NCBI RefSeq assembly: GCF_023016285.1
Contig: NZ_CP095413.1
Span: 3,038,001 to 3,102,000, forward strand
Origin: Muricauda sp. SCSIO 64092
GTDB taxonomy: Bacteria > Bacteroidota > Bacteroidia > Flavobacteriales > Flavobacteriaceae
Direction of reading: 5' to 3'
Length of the DNA: 64,000 nt
This document shows, one piece after another, positions 18,001 through 25,695 of this stretch; positions within the stretch are counted from its first letter, which is position 1, and every line of letters begins with the position of its first letter. A program made the translations under genes and the position numbers. Under the pieces are notes generated by a model. It searched no databases and had not been told where the DNA came from. It worked only from the letters and a program-made list of their open reading frames with translations.

Positions 18001-18219
18001 AATTCGGATTGGATGAACAAAACAGGGTTGAATTCAGCTAGGATTTATGTAGCCGCCACAAACCTGTTGTATTTATGGGGCGATGATTACACTTCTTTTA
18101 ATCCAGAAGGAGTGGAGACGACAAATGATGACTACGCCGGTCCAACAACCTATGGGGTGCAAGTAGGGGCAAGCCCTATTGTGAGAAGTTTTACGCTTGG
18201 GTTAAATGTTAATTTTTAA
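15037..18219 (+). CDS. susC: SusC-like TonB-dependent receptor 2
   Basis: The 1060-residue receptor has a signal peptide (1-21), a CarboxypepD_reg-like domain (about 24-105), a TonB-box region (DEVVVIGYG), a plug with AIYGSRGANGVILVTTKKG, and a C-terminal barrel ending FTLGLNVNF. It is distinct from SusC1 beyond the first ~100 residues (for example LKKSSLTGAVAKV in the plug), so it may take oligomers of another length or M/G content. It has its own copy of the leader and operator array and is followed after 9 bp by its SusD. The pair forms a two-gene operon closed by the terminator at 19579. Confidence 0.92.
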   Translation: MSLRTKLFLVGLVLSTIQLFAQQTFTVSGTVTDVNNTPVPGVNVIVVNTTRGVQTDFDGNYTVEVASGEALRFSYIGYTTQTVEITDQQTLDIVLQEDSQKLDEVVVIGYGTLKKSSLTGAVAKVEGGEIAAIQASRVDEALGGKLSGVLIQNQDGAPGADPKIQIRAASSVNGNADPLIVVDGYPISGSLATVNPNDIESLEVLKDAASAAIYGSRGANGVILVTTKKGRQGKASFSYNTYFSTSSRYLRDNIRTTAGDYAEIARANIADGTFNVSDLDPAIVEYRLNGFANSPDVVGVEDWFFRNGYSMNHDFSMSGGTEDVNYFASVGYLNTEGVAITQGFERANARLNIDAKLGDKFKTGISFNGFVSNRDIVGHDMRDLLRAYSVHPIYHTEASIAFVQELNAQAVALGLAPFDNGYRAGEDAPFNNSIFTLEPGMTAQDWHYGRVGNGIGGSGDAGPATKLDNTDRYQKTYFGNLSSYLQYSIFDGLNIKTVFGADMRDTQNYFWRGLEFDSRARSTETALDQSDTKRSSILSETTLNFAKTIGKHDISAVAGIEFQNLYTRATVIEATNVPFSDIINYNIFENQADIQTEEVDETISRRSVFGRVNYTYDNRYLFSASLRRDGDSRFGANNKFETFPALSVGWNVHNESFYKSDLLSLLKLRFSTGSLGTTSDLGAYDALSLLNPAPTAFGLGFLIPENVANENLTWQTNTETNYGVDLGFLKNRIRFSMDYYTSDIEDILINQSVSEVLGTPSIRLNAGDVRSSGLEFELSTSVIQKQDFTLDIGANLSTVDTEITDLNGLNELPQQIYGQSGRGPVFRNYIGGQIGEMWGIETTGEVEMEYLSNPIEFPDQQSGWSYAVDQNGDGVIDRTRTVEEGGDLVKIGQNTPDFYWGLNGNMSYKVFDMSFQFQGAQGGEVYNIDPLYYGSQWGRALRQEFDADADGLADNNGLPYVRNRDQTDAVIQDASYIALRNLTLGYTINSDWMNKTGLNSARIYVAATNLLYLWGDDYTSFNPEGVETTNDDYAGPTTYGVQVGASPIVRSFTLGLNVNF

Positions 18220-18228
18220 CAAAAAAAA

Positions 18229-19542
18229 ATGAAAACAGTATATACATTTTTATTGGGATCATTGTTGTTGATAACAGCATGTGATAATGATTTGGATCAG
18301 GTGCCGCCTATAAATGCTACTTCAGATTCTTTGAAAGATTTTACGGGGGTTTTGAATGCGGCCTATTTCTATCAAATTGGTGCAGCTACGCCAATGGCCG
18401 TAATGGGGGACTTTAGGGCAGATAATGCTTTTATGTTTGAAGCTCCATTTACAGAATTTGATGAGTTTGACGCTGATTTACCAGTGATGGAAGACCAATT
18501 TTTTGGCCCATTCTATACTGCCATGTATAGATCCATATTGAGCACGAACAATGTAATCGAAAATTCTTCAAACGCTACCCAAATTGGCGAAGCCAAATTT
18601 TTAAGGGCCTTGTCTTATTTTAAACTAGTACAGGTATTTGGTGATGTGCCCGTAAACCTGTTGGCTGCCCCGCCCGTGGACGATACGTCTATTTTTGCAA
18701 GGCAACCCGCATCAGATGTTTACGACAACGTAATTATTCCTGACTTACAAGATGCCATTTCAGCTTTGGATAATTCTGAAATAGCAAATGACAGGGCTTC
18801 TCAAATAGCAGCACAAAGTTTGTTGGGTAAAGTATATGTGCATAGGGGGGATTTTAGCAGTGCGGAAACACATCTGGCCGCTGTTGTCAATGGAGCTATA
18901 GCTGCCGACGTTAATTTGCAAGACAGCTTCAATGAAATTTTCGGCGCGGCAAATGAAGGGGATGACAATAAGGAAATCATATTTGCAACCAAAATATCGA
19001 GTTCTGTTGAAGATGAATATAGTTTCTCGGAGTTTTGGTCCTGGTCTGGAGGTCTTGACACCAAATCATTAGAGCCTTTGGACACGGATTTAATTGCGGC
19101 TTTTGACGCCAGTCCAGGAGATTTAAGACGGGCGGTAACCATTGACGAAACGCTTCTGGCTTCTCCAAAATTTCCTCAAGTAAATGGTCCTGAGCATGAC
19201 TGGATAGAAATACGATTGGCCGATGTTATTCTCTTGTATTCAGAAGCATTGAATGAAAACGGAAATACAGCAGGAGCTTTGACCGAATTAAATAAGATTA
19301 GAACAAGGGCAGGTCTGGCAAATTCAACTGCAACAACGCAGGCCCAGGTTAGGCAAGCCATTCAGGATGAAAGAAGATTGGAGTTGGCCTTTGAAGGACA
19401 TCGATGGTTTGATTTGGTCAGAACAAGTACCGTGGATGCTGAAATGGGACAGACCATAAACAGTGATTATCATTTGTTTCCCGTTCCAATCTCGGAAATA
19501 CTTGCGACTGGTGGAGTAATTACCCAGAATCCTGGGTATTAA
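18229..19542 (+). CDS. susD: SusD-like surface glycan-binding lipoprotein 2
   Basis: This is a 437-residue SusD-family lipoprotein (acceptor Cys18, LITAC). Helical repeats include GEAKFLRALSYFKLVQVFGDVPV, and the C-terminus has RLADVILLYSEALNENG and DERRLELAFEGHRWFDLVRT. It is about 100 residues shorter than SusD1 and of a different subfamily. With SusC2 it should form the second oligo-alginate importer. A strong intrinsic terminator starts 37 bp after its stop codon. Confidence 0.92.
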   Translation: MKTVYTFLLGSLLLITACDNDLDQVPPINATSDSLKDFTGVLNAAYFYQIGAATPMAVMGDFRADNAFMFEAPFTEFDEFDADLPVMEDQFFGPFYTAMYRSILSTNNVIENSSNATQIGEAKFLRALSYFKLVQVFGDVPVNLLAAPPVDDTSIFARQPASDVYDNVIIPDLQDAISALDNSEIANDRASQIAAQSLLGKVYVHRGDFSSAETHLAAVVNGAIAADVNLQDSFNEIFGAANEGDDNKEIIFATKISSSVEDEYSFSEFWSWSGGLDTKSLEPLDTDLIAAFDASPGDLRRAVTIDETLLASPKFPQVNGPEHDWIEIRLADVILLYSEALNENGNTAGALTELNKIRTRAGLANSTATTQAQVRQAIQDERRLELAFEGHRWFDLVRTSTVDAEMGQTINSDYHLFPVPISEILATGGVITQNPGY

Positions 19543-19578
19543 TAATAATGATTAGTTGAGTTAGTTTAGTTAAGTACA

Positions 19579-19615
19579 GGGTTATTCGACAAAATTTTGT
19601 CAATAACCCTTTTTT
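19579..19615 (+). terminator. Intrinsic terminator after susD2
   Basis: GGGTTATT (19579-19586) pairs with AATAACCC (19602-19609), and the inner GACAAAATTTTGTC extends the stem. Six T residues follow. This ends the susC2-susD2 operon before the regulator gene. Confidence 0.88.
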
Positions 19616-19671
19616 CCCAAGAAAAGCTGTAGAAGCACGTGATTTGATCAGGTATTTTTCATAAATTTAAC

Positions 19672-19699
19672 AAACCAATCTGGTTAACCAATCTGGTTG
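19672..19699 (+). promoter_or_regulatory. GntR-type operator array upstream of the regulator gene
   Basis: AAACCAATC is followed by the perfect palindrome TGGTTAACCA (19681-19690) and then ATCTGGTT. TGGT half-sites stand at 19681 and 19694, again 13 bp apart. The array ends about 10 bp before the ATG at 19711 and covers the ribosome-binding region, suggesting autoregulation. No clear Shine-Dalgarno is present. Confidence 0.78.
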
Positions 19700-19710
19700 C
19701 ACAAAAAAAT

Positions 19711-20421
19711 ATGAAAGTAGAAATTTTAACCAAAAACGATAGCAATAGAAATATCCAACAGGGAATTATTTCCAAGCTCAGGGATTATATCGAATACAAA
19801 AACCTTGAGCCAGGGGACAAATTGCCTTCGGAACGTATGTTGTCCGAACGATTTCAAGTGAGTCGCAGCAGTATAAGGGAAGCCATTCAGAAATTGGAAT
19901 TCTTCGGAATACTTAAATCCCGACCTCAAAGTGGAACCTTTATTGCAAATATTGGTAGGGTGGCGATGAGTGGTATGTTGGACGAAATCCTTCGCCTGGA
20001 GGATCCGGATTTTAAATCGCTTGTGGAGACCAGAATTCTGCTCGAACTAAAAACGGTGCGTTTGGCATCCCTAAGAAGGACCGAGCAGGATTTGGAAAAA
20101 ATGCGGGCGGCTTTGGATGCCTATACGGCCAAGGTGTTAAATGGGGAAAAGGCCGTGGAAGAGGATTTATTGTTTCATTTGGCCATTGCACAGGCAAGCA
20201 AGAACAGTACCATGAATACGTTCATGCTGATCATAACACCGGAGATCATCACCAATTTCGAAAAATACCATGTCTGTGATGCCAATTTGTCCTTTAATGG
20301 AATACAGGAGCATGAGGACATTTACGAGGCCATTAAAGATCAGGACCCACAAAAGGCAAAAGAAAAAATGAAAGCACATTTTAAGGTGCTATATCAATAT
20401 TGTTACAACGTAAAAGAATAG
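19711..20421 (+). CDS. FadR-subfamily GntR transcriptional regulator of the alginate locus
   Basis: The 236-residue regulator has an N-terminal winged HTH (about 15-80; LEPGDKLPSERMLSERFQVSRSSIREAIQKL). The C-terminal FCD effector domain (about 95-220) keeps the metal-ligand pattern DLLFHLAIA, an IQEHEDIYEAI histidine and a late KAHFKVLYQ histidine. The FadR subfamily classically binds TGGT-n-ACCA palindromes, which is what lies at 1991, 4645, 14737 and 19681. It is therefore the best candidate to repress the whole locus and itself. The effector is probably a keto-deoxy uronate such as KDG or KDPG; this is inferred. Confidence 0.88.
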   Translation: MKVEILTKNDSNRNIQQGIISKLRDYIEYKNLEPGDKLPSERMLSERFQVSRSSIREAIQKLEFFGILKSRPQSGTFIANIGRVAMSGMLDEILRLEDPDFKSLVETRILLELKTVRLASLRRTEQDLEKMRAALDAYTAKVLNGEKAVEEDLLFHLAIAQASKNSTMNTFMLIITPEIITNFEKYHVCDANLSFNGIQEHEDIYEAIKDQDPQKAKEKMKAHFKVLYQYCYNVKE

Positions 20422-20428
20422 ACGGGAA

Positions 20429-20454
20429 TGGACAAAATTGCACGCTTTTGTCCA
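20429..20454 (+). terminator. Hairpin after the GntR gene (terminator-like)
   Basis: TGGACAAAA (20429-20437) pairs with TTTTGTCCA (20446-20454) around the loop TTGCACGC. There is no T-run beyond the stem, so termination efficiency is uncertain. The loop shares TGCACG(C) with the two susC leader hairpins. Confidence 0.5.
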
Positions 20455-20643
20455 TCAAAATTGAAATAAGGAGGAGGAAGTAAACTTAGCAAGTACATTG
20501 GATTCCAAAGAGTAGCGTTTCTGCTCACCCATTGGCTTTCATAGTCTTAATGAGTTTCGTCATAGTATTTAATTCGGTATTTGGCCATACATCCCATGAC
20601 AGGGGATAGGCACCGCATTTGTAATAAAGTAATTGAAAAAGAT

Positions 20644-21933
20644 ATGAAAGTCAAAGGTTTAAGGTGGATAATTATTGGGTTAATATTTATTGCCACAGTT
20701 ATAAATTACATAGACAGAAGCGCACTGGGGATTATGTGGGGTGGGCTGGATAAAGAAGGGACCATAGCCCACTCCCTGAACTTAACCAAAGAGGATTATG
20801 CGTTAATTCTGAACATCTTTATGGTCGCTTACGCATTGGGCCAATTGTTTTCAGGAAAACTGTTTGATAAAGTTGGCACAAGAATAGGTTATGTGATCAG
20901 TATTGGGGTTTGGGGATTGTCCTCTTTCCTACATTCCACGGTAAGGGGGTTGCTCTCCATTGCAATTTTTAGGAGTACCCTGGGGTTATCGGAAGCAGGG
21001 AACTGGCCAGGGGCCGTAAAAAGTAATGCGGAGTGGTTCCCGATTAAAGAACGGGCCATTGCACAGGGATTGTTCAATGCAGGGGCATCCATTGGTTCCG
21101 TAATTGCACCACTGCTTATTGCATCCCTCTTTGTTGCCTACGGTTGGAGGATCACCTTCATGGTCGTTGGTTCTTTTGGACTTGTTTGGATCATTCCATG
21201 GTTGCTGATCAATAAGGCGGGACCTAAAAAACACCCCTGGATCACCCAGGAAGAACAAAAATTTATTGTTGAAGGACAAAGTGAGGCCGATCAAAAGGCC
21301 ACGGAGGGTACCAAAGGGAAAAGTCTAAAGGAAATCCTTTCCTACAAGGAATCGTGGGCAGTGGTTGTGGGTCGCTTCTTTTTGGAGCCCATTTGGTGGC
21401 TGTTTGTAGGTTGGATGCCCATTTATTTGTTTGATGTCTATGGATTTAATGTCAAGGAAGTGGGGATGTTCCTATGGGTCCCTTATGTTGGGGCCGCTAT
21501 TGGCAGTATCGCCGGGGGCTTTGTCTCCGGGAAGATCATCGCCAAAACTAATTCAATAGACAAGGGAAGAAAAACCACCATTCTTATTGGGGGTATCATT
21601 ATGTTGTTGGGGCTTATAGCAACTGTCCTTATTGGGGATACTGCCGAAAAATTTGTGGCCATTGTATTTCTTGTCCTATTTGGATTCCAATTTGCCATCA
21701 GTAATGTACAAACGCTTCCCAGTGATTTCTTTAGTGGGAAATCCGTAGGATCATTGGCCGGATTAGGGGGAATGATAGGGGTGTTCTCCGTAATTGTAAT
21801 GAATTTCCTGGTGCCTTTGGTTGTGGATAGATTTTCATATACACCGATTTTTATAGCGATTGCAATATTTGTTCCGCTCGGAGTAGCGGCCATCTATTTC
21901 TTCGCCAAAAAAATCCAATCAGTAGAAAACTAA
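20644..21933 (+). CDS. MFS transporter, ACS family (uronate / DEH or KDG uptake)
   Basis: This 429-residue inner-membrane protein has about 12 hydrophobic segments and the ACS-family hallmark NYIDRSALGIMWG in helix 1, GQLFSGKLFDKVGTR in loop 2-3 and EAGNWPGAVKSNAEWFP in helix 4. Relatives of this type carry hexuronates across the inner membrane. In this locus it should import unsaturated uronate monomers or DEH. I chose the ATG at 20644 (MKVKGLRW) because it begins right before helix 1; an upstream ATG at 20581 would add 21 unconserved residues. SDR, KDG kinase and KDPG aldolase genes follow in order. Confidence 0.85.
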   Translation: MKVKGLRWIIIGLIFIATVINYIDRSALGIMWGGLDKEGTIAHSLNLTKEDYALILNIFMVAYALGQLFSGKLFDKVGTRIGYVISIGVWGLSSFLHSTVRGLLSIAIFRSTLGLSEAGNWPGAVKSNAEWFPIKERAIAQGLFNAGASIGSVIAPLLIASLFVAYGWRITFMVVGSFGLVWIIPWLLINKAGPKKHPWITQEEQKFIVEGQSEADQKATEGTKGKSLKEILSYKESWAVVVGRFFLEPIWWLFVGWMPIYLFDVYGFNVKEVGMFLWVPYVGAAIGSIAGGFVSGKIIAKTNSIDKGRKTTILIGGIIMLLGLIATVLIGDTAEKFVAIVFLVLFGFQFAISNVQTLPSDFFSGKSVGSLAGLGGMIGVFSVIVMNFLVPLVVDRFSYTPIFIAIAIFVPLGVAAIYFFAKKIQSVEN

Positions 21934-21967
21934 TAAATCAGAATAAAAATTTAAACAGCAAATAGCA

Positions 21968-22732
21968 ATGAGTGATTTAAACGGAAAAGTTGCCATGATT
22001 ACAGGTGCTACGGGAGGTATTGGCTTTCAAGTAGCGAAAAGGCTTGGTAAGGACGGATACACTGTAATTTTAAATGGTATAGAAGATGAAGCTGGGGCCC
22101 AAAGGGTAAAGGAACTGACCGCAGAAGGCATTACCGCCGAGTATTACGGTTTTGATGTTACCGATGAGGAAGCCGTGACTTCCAATATCAATGCCATTGG
22201 GGAAAAATACGGCAAGATGGACGCCCTCATCAATAATGCAGGAGGTTTGGGAGGAAGATCCCGATTTGAGGAAATGACCACTGAATTTTACCGGGGGGTC
22301 ATGGCACTGAACCTTGATTCAACATTCTTTGTCTCCAGGGCAGCGATTCCTTTCCTTAAAAAGGGGGAAAATGCGTCAATTATCAATTATACCTCAATTG
22401 CCGGATGGAATGCCGGAGGGCCCGGTGCCGGTATTTATGGAACTTCCAAAGCCGCAGTACATGCCATTACCCGAGCATTGGCAAAAGACCTTGCTGAATA
22501 TGGTATTCGGGTGAACGCAGTGTCACCGGGGACCATTGATACTCCTTTCCATACCCAGATCAAATCCACCAAACCGGAAGTTTTTGCTTCCTGGAAAAAC
22601 AATATTTTATTGGGACGATTGGGACAGCCGGAAGAAGTGGCCTCCGTTATTTCCTTTTTGGTCAGTGATGATGCCGCTTTCTTGACCGCGGAAACAATCC
22701 AAGTAGGCGGTGGACAAGGTTTGGGAATCTAA
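21968..22732 (+). CDS. SDR-family reductase, probable DEH reductase
   Basis: This 254-residue classical short-chain dehydrogenase has a TGATGGIG nucleotide-binding loop (12-19), NNAGG at about 90, and the catalytic Ser/Tyr/Lys set with Y157 and K161 (YGTSK), then SPGTIDTPF. Alginate loci usually carry such an SDR to reduce 4-deoxy-L-erythro-5-hexoseulose uronate to 2-keto-3-deoxygluconate with NAD(P)H. Position between the uronate transporter and KDG kinase fits this step exactly. Family is certain; substrate is inferred from context. Confidence 0.85.
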   Translation: MSDLNGKVAMITGATGGIGFQVAKRLGKDGYTVILNGIEDEAGAQRVKELTAEGITAEYYGFDVTDEEAVTSNINAIGEKYGKMDALINNAGGLGGRSRFEEMTTEFYRGVMALNLDSTFFVSRAAIPFLKKGENASIINYTSIAGWNAGGPGAGIYGTSKAAVHAITRALAKDLAEYGIRVNAVSPGTIDTPFHTQIKSTKPEVFASWKNNILLGRLGQPEEVASVISFLVSDDAAFLTAETIQVGGGQGLGI

Positions 22733-22741
22733 AGGAAAGTC

Positions 22742-22779
22742 CCAGCGAAATAGCCAATTTTAACGGTTTGTTTCGCTGG
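22742..22779 (+). other. Inverted repeat between SDR and KDG kinase genes
   Basis: CCAGCGAAA (22742-22750) and TTTCGCTGG (22771-22779) are perfect 9-bp arms separated by 20 bp. No T-tract follows, so it may be an mRNA processing or stability hairpin inside the operon rather than a terminator. Confidence 0.5.
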
Positions 22780-22877
22780 CACAACGCTTCCTTCGTTAGG
22801 GGAACCAATAGTGATAGTAATGATGGCTTAGCCCTTGGTTGGGCAAAAGCATCGTCAATTAAATAGTAAAAATAAAC

Positions 22878-23918
22878 ATGAAAAAAGTAGTCACTTTCGG
22901 GGAAATCATGCTTCGTTTGGCACCTCCGGGATTTTTAAGATTTTCACAGACCAATACCTTCGATGTCATCTATGGCGGCGGTGAATCCAATGTTGCCGTT
23001 TCTTTGGCCAATTATGGAGTGCCCGTGGATTTTGTGACCAGGCTGCCGGACAATGACATTGGCCATTGCGCCCTTATGGAAATGCGCAAAAGGGGCGTGG
23101 GTACCGATAAAATGATTTTTGGCGGGAACAGATTGGGCATTTATTTTCTGGAAACCGGAGCGGTGTCCAGGGGGAGTAAAGTGGTCTATGATCGTGCCCA
23201 TTCCGCAATGTCCGAAATTGAAAAGGGGATGATTGACTGGAAATCGGTTTTTAATGGGGTCGAATGGTTCCATTGGACCGGGATCACACCGGCAATTTCA
23301 CAGGGTGCGGCAGATGCCTGTTTGGAAGCGGTACAAACGGCCAGCGAAATGGGGGTGACCATTTCCACCGATTTAAACTATCGTGCCAAACTTTGGAAGT
23401 ACGGAGGGGATAGGGAAGCGATCATGTCCGAACTGACTTCCTACTGCGATATTGTTTTGGGCAATGAGGAAGATGCAGAAAAACACTTTGGGATACAACC
23501 GGAAGGTCTGGACATTACCACCCAGGGCGAACATGTTAAAGCGGAAGCTTTTCTTTCGGTTTGCCAACAAATGATGAAGCGGTTTCCCAGGGCCAAAAAG
23601 GTGATCACCACATTAAGGGGCTCCCTGTCGGCATCCCATAACACATGGGCCGGAGTGCTTTATGATGGGAAGACCATGTACAAGTCCCCGGAATATCAAA
23701 TCACCCATATTGTGGATCGTGTGGGCGGTGGAGACTCGTTTATGGGCGGGTTGATCTATGGATTGCTTAAATATCCTGAAGATGATCGGAACGCTTTGAA
23801 TTTTGCTGTGGCGGCTTCCTGCCTAAAACATACCATTAAGGGGGATGCCAATTTGGTCACGGTGCCGGAAGTTGAAAAATTAATGGGTGGCGACGCCTCC
23901 GGAAGGGTAGCTAGATAA
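22878..23918 (+). CDS. kdgK: 2-keto-3-deoxygluconate kinase (paralog 2)
   Basis: The 346-residue PfkB-family kinase has the N-terminal TFGEIMLRLAPPG and YGGGESNVAVS segments, WFHWTGITPAIS in the middle, and the catalytic DRVGGGDSFMGGLIYG near the C-terminus. The predicted reaction is KDG + ATP to KDPG. It is 8 bp upstream of the KDPG aldolase gene, the usual pairing, so this copy is the main alginate-pathway kinase. The paralog at 170-1174 belongs to the RraA-like operon. Confidence 0.9.
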   Translation: MKKVVTFGEIMLRLAPPGFLRFSQTNTFDVIYGGGESNVAVSLANYGVPVDFVTRLPDNDIGHCALMEMRKRGVGTDKMIFGGNRLGIYFLETGAVSRGSKVVYDRAHSAMSEIEKGMIDWKSVFNGVEWFHWTGITPAISQGAADACLEAVQTASEMGVTISTDLNYRAKLWKYGGDREAIMSELTSYCDIVLGNEEDAEKHFGIQPEGLDITTQGEHVKAEAFLSVCQQMMKRFPRAKKVITTLRGSLSASHNTWAGVLYDGKTMYKSPEYQITHIVDRVGGGDSFMGGLIYGLLKYPEDDRNALNFAVAASCLKHTIKGDANLVTVPEVEKLMGGDASGRVAR

Positions 23919-23925
23919 TTTTACT

Positions 23926-24594
23926 ATGGCACAATATTCAAGAATTGAAGTAGCAAATATCATGAGGGGTACCGGGATGGTGCCCCTTTTCTACCATCCC
24001 GATGTGGAATTGGGAAAAAAAGTGCTCAAAGCCTGTTACGATGGTGGCGCACGATTAATGGAATTCACGGCTCGGGGCGACTTTGCCTTTGAAGTCTTTT
24101 CGGAATTGAACCACTATGCCATTGCCGAATTACCGGGAATGGTAATGGGTGTAGGCTCCATTACGGATGCCGGAGCGGCCTCGCTGTTCCTGCAAATGGG
24201 GGCAAATTTTGTGGTAACCCCATCATTGCGCGAAGACATTGCTATGGTATGTAACCGAAGAAAAGTGCTTTGGTCGCCCGGTTGTGGTTCGTTGACCGAA
24301 ATCAACAAGGCTGAGGAGATGGGCTGTGAAATCGTTAAACTTTTTCCCGGGTCGACCTATGGCCCCGGTTTTGTCAAGGCGATAAAAGGGCCACAACCGT
24401 GGACCAGCATTATGCCCACAGGTGGCGTAAGCACCGAGGAAGACAATTTAAGGGCCTGGTTTGAAGCAGGCGTAACCTGCGTGGGCATGGGGTCAAAGCT
24501 GATCAGCAAGGACATTTTGGCCGCTAAGGATTTTCAAAAGCTTGAAAGTTTGGTAAGGAACACCTTGGCGATTATCCAAAAAGTAAGGAATTGA
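23926..24594 (+). CDS. kdgA: KDPG (2-keto-3-deoxy-6-phosphogluconate) aldolase
   Basis: This is a 222-residue class I aldolase of the Eda family. It has MEFTARGD (the catalytic Glu region), VMGVGSITDA, FVVTPS, the Schiff-base lysine K138 in EIVKLFPGS, and MPTGGVS. It cleaves KDPG into pyruvate and glyceraldehyde-3-phosphate, the last dedicated step of alginate catabolism. It closes the MFS-SDR-KdgK-KdgA set. Length is normal and all key residues are present. Confidence 0.93.
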   Translation: MAQYSRIEVANIMRGTGMVPLFYHPDVELGKKVLKACYDGGARLMEFTARGDFAFEVFSELNHYAIAELPGMVMGVGSITDAGAASLFLQMGANFVVTPSLREDIAMVCNRRKVLWSPGCGSLTEINKAEEMGCEIVKLFPGSTYGPGFVKAIKGPQPWTSIMPTGGVSTEEDNLRAWFEAGVTCVGMGSKLISKDILAAKDFQKLESLVRNTLAIIQKVRN

Positions 24595-24836
24595 CCCAGT
24601 GGAAAACCTTCCCACACAAGCAATCCATTCTAAAAATGTGAATGGAAAAAGCCTGTAGGAAAAAGTATTTCCTTTTATTCGACCATTGATGTATATGCAA
24701 TTCCAAGCTTGAATTATTGGAAATATAGCATTAAACCATCGAAATAGTTTCTAATCAGAAATGAATGCATAGGACTTTTGTTTTGAATTGACGATTATTT
24801 ATCTTTAAGAAGAGCTAATTCAAAACAAGTCCTATT

Positions 24837-25070
24837 TTGGTCATAAGAAAACTAATCTTCTTAGTTTTTCATTTTCCCATTCAAAAAGCATCAACTCTTT
24901 TCTTGACGCTTGGCTTTCTTGGTTTGTCCCTACCTACCATTGGGCAACAACATAGTGTGGATTCCCTTTATTTATGGTTCGATACAAAGATTGGGATAAT
25001 AAATTCGGGACTTTACAAATCAAGGGAATTTGTGGAAGAATACCTGGTAAACGTTCAATGCAATCATTAG
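24837..25070 (+). pseudogene. Remnant of a small secreted Bacteroidota protein
   Basis: A TTG-initiated frame of 77 codons has a hydrophobic signal-like stretch (TLFLTLGFLGLSLPTIGQQ) followed by SLYLWFDTKIGIINSGLYKS and a short tail. The post-signal segment resembles the start of a common Bacteroidota secreted family with a WFD...N(S/T)(G/S)LYNG pattern, which is normally more than twice as long. I read it as a truncated remnant; this resemblance is from memory only. The surrounding 24595-25201 holds nothing else I recognise. Confidence 0.4.
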
Positions 25071-25201
25071 TGGTAATTTTATAGTTAGGACAAGTATAAT
25101 AAAAAAGGAGCGTAACCCCCATAAGTTGTCACACACACCTATCGCTGAAGCAAAAGGAAGCGCAGAAAGGCCACACATTTATCTTATAAATGAAGTATAT
25201 G

Positions 25202-25474
25202 TTAACCCCAAATACTAACTACTAGAAAGAATATAAATCCCATTCCTGAAAAGATTGCTAGGAGAGTCCCAAAATTGAAAACGTATCCATGCGCTTTAAG
25301 CAAAATATCGTCTGATTTTTTTCTGTCATATAAATCATACCCTTTTTCAAATTGATGTCTTTCTACCCTTTCATTTTCCTTGTAGGCCTTTCTGATAAGA
25401 TATATACTAAAACATGTCAAAAAACCCAGAATTGTCGTTATCCCGTAAAACAAATAAACTACATCTTTATCCAT
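25202..25474 (-). CDS. Small two-helix membrane protein
   Basis: The 90-residue protein has hydrophobic helices at about 6-26 (YLFYGITTILGFLTCFSIYLI) and about 68-89 (LLAIFSGMGFIFFLVVSIW), joined by a charged loop with ENERVERHQFEKGYDLYDRKKSDD. I do not recognise a family. It stands alone on the minus strand, between the protein remnant and the A+T-rich exporter island. The stretch 25475-25695 shows no gene. Confidence 0.5.
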   Translation of the reverse strand: MDKDVVYLFYGITTILGFLTCFSIYLIRKAYKENERVERHQFEKGYDLYDRKKSDDILLKAHGYVFNFGTLLAIFSGMGFIFFLVVSIWG

Positions 25475-25695
25475 AGTCCTACAAATTACATATAATCACT
25501 CTTATTTTTTATCAGCAAATAAGAATAGTCTTCGGGCAGTTTCACATCATTGATTTTAATGTACTTCCAAATGGCATGGAGGTATTTTTGCCCAAAAACC
25601 ATAGATTAATTAGGGTTTTTATGTGGTGTTTTTTCCTTTTAAATCATACTTTTAAAACTCATTTTTTTGTTGATTTAATCTAAATTCCAGATAGA

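Noticed and set aside
20581..20643. Longer N-terminus for the MFS transporter
   Set aside because: The 21 extra residues are polar and lie before the first helix; ATG 20644 fits the family.
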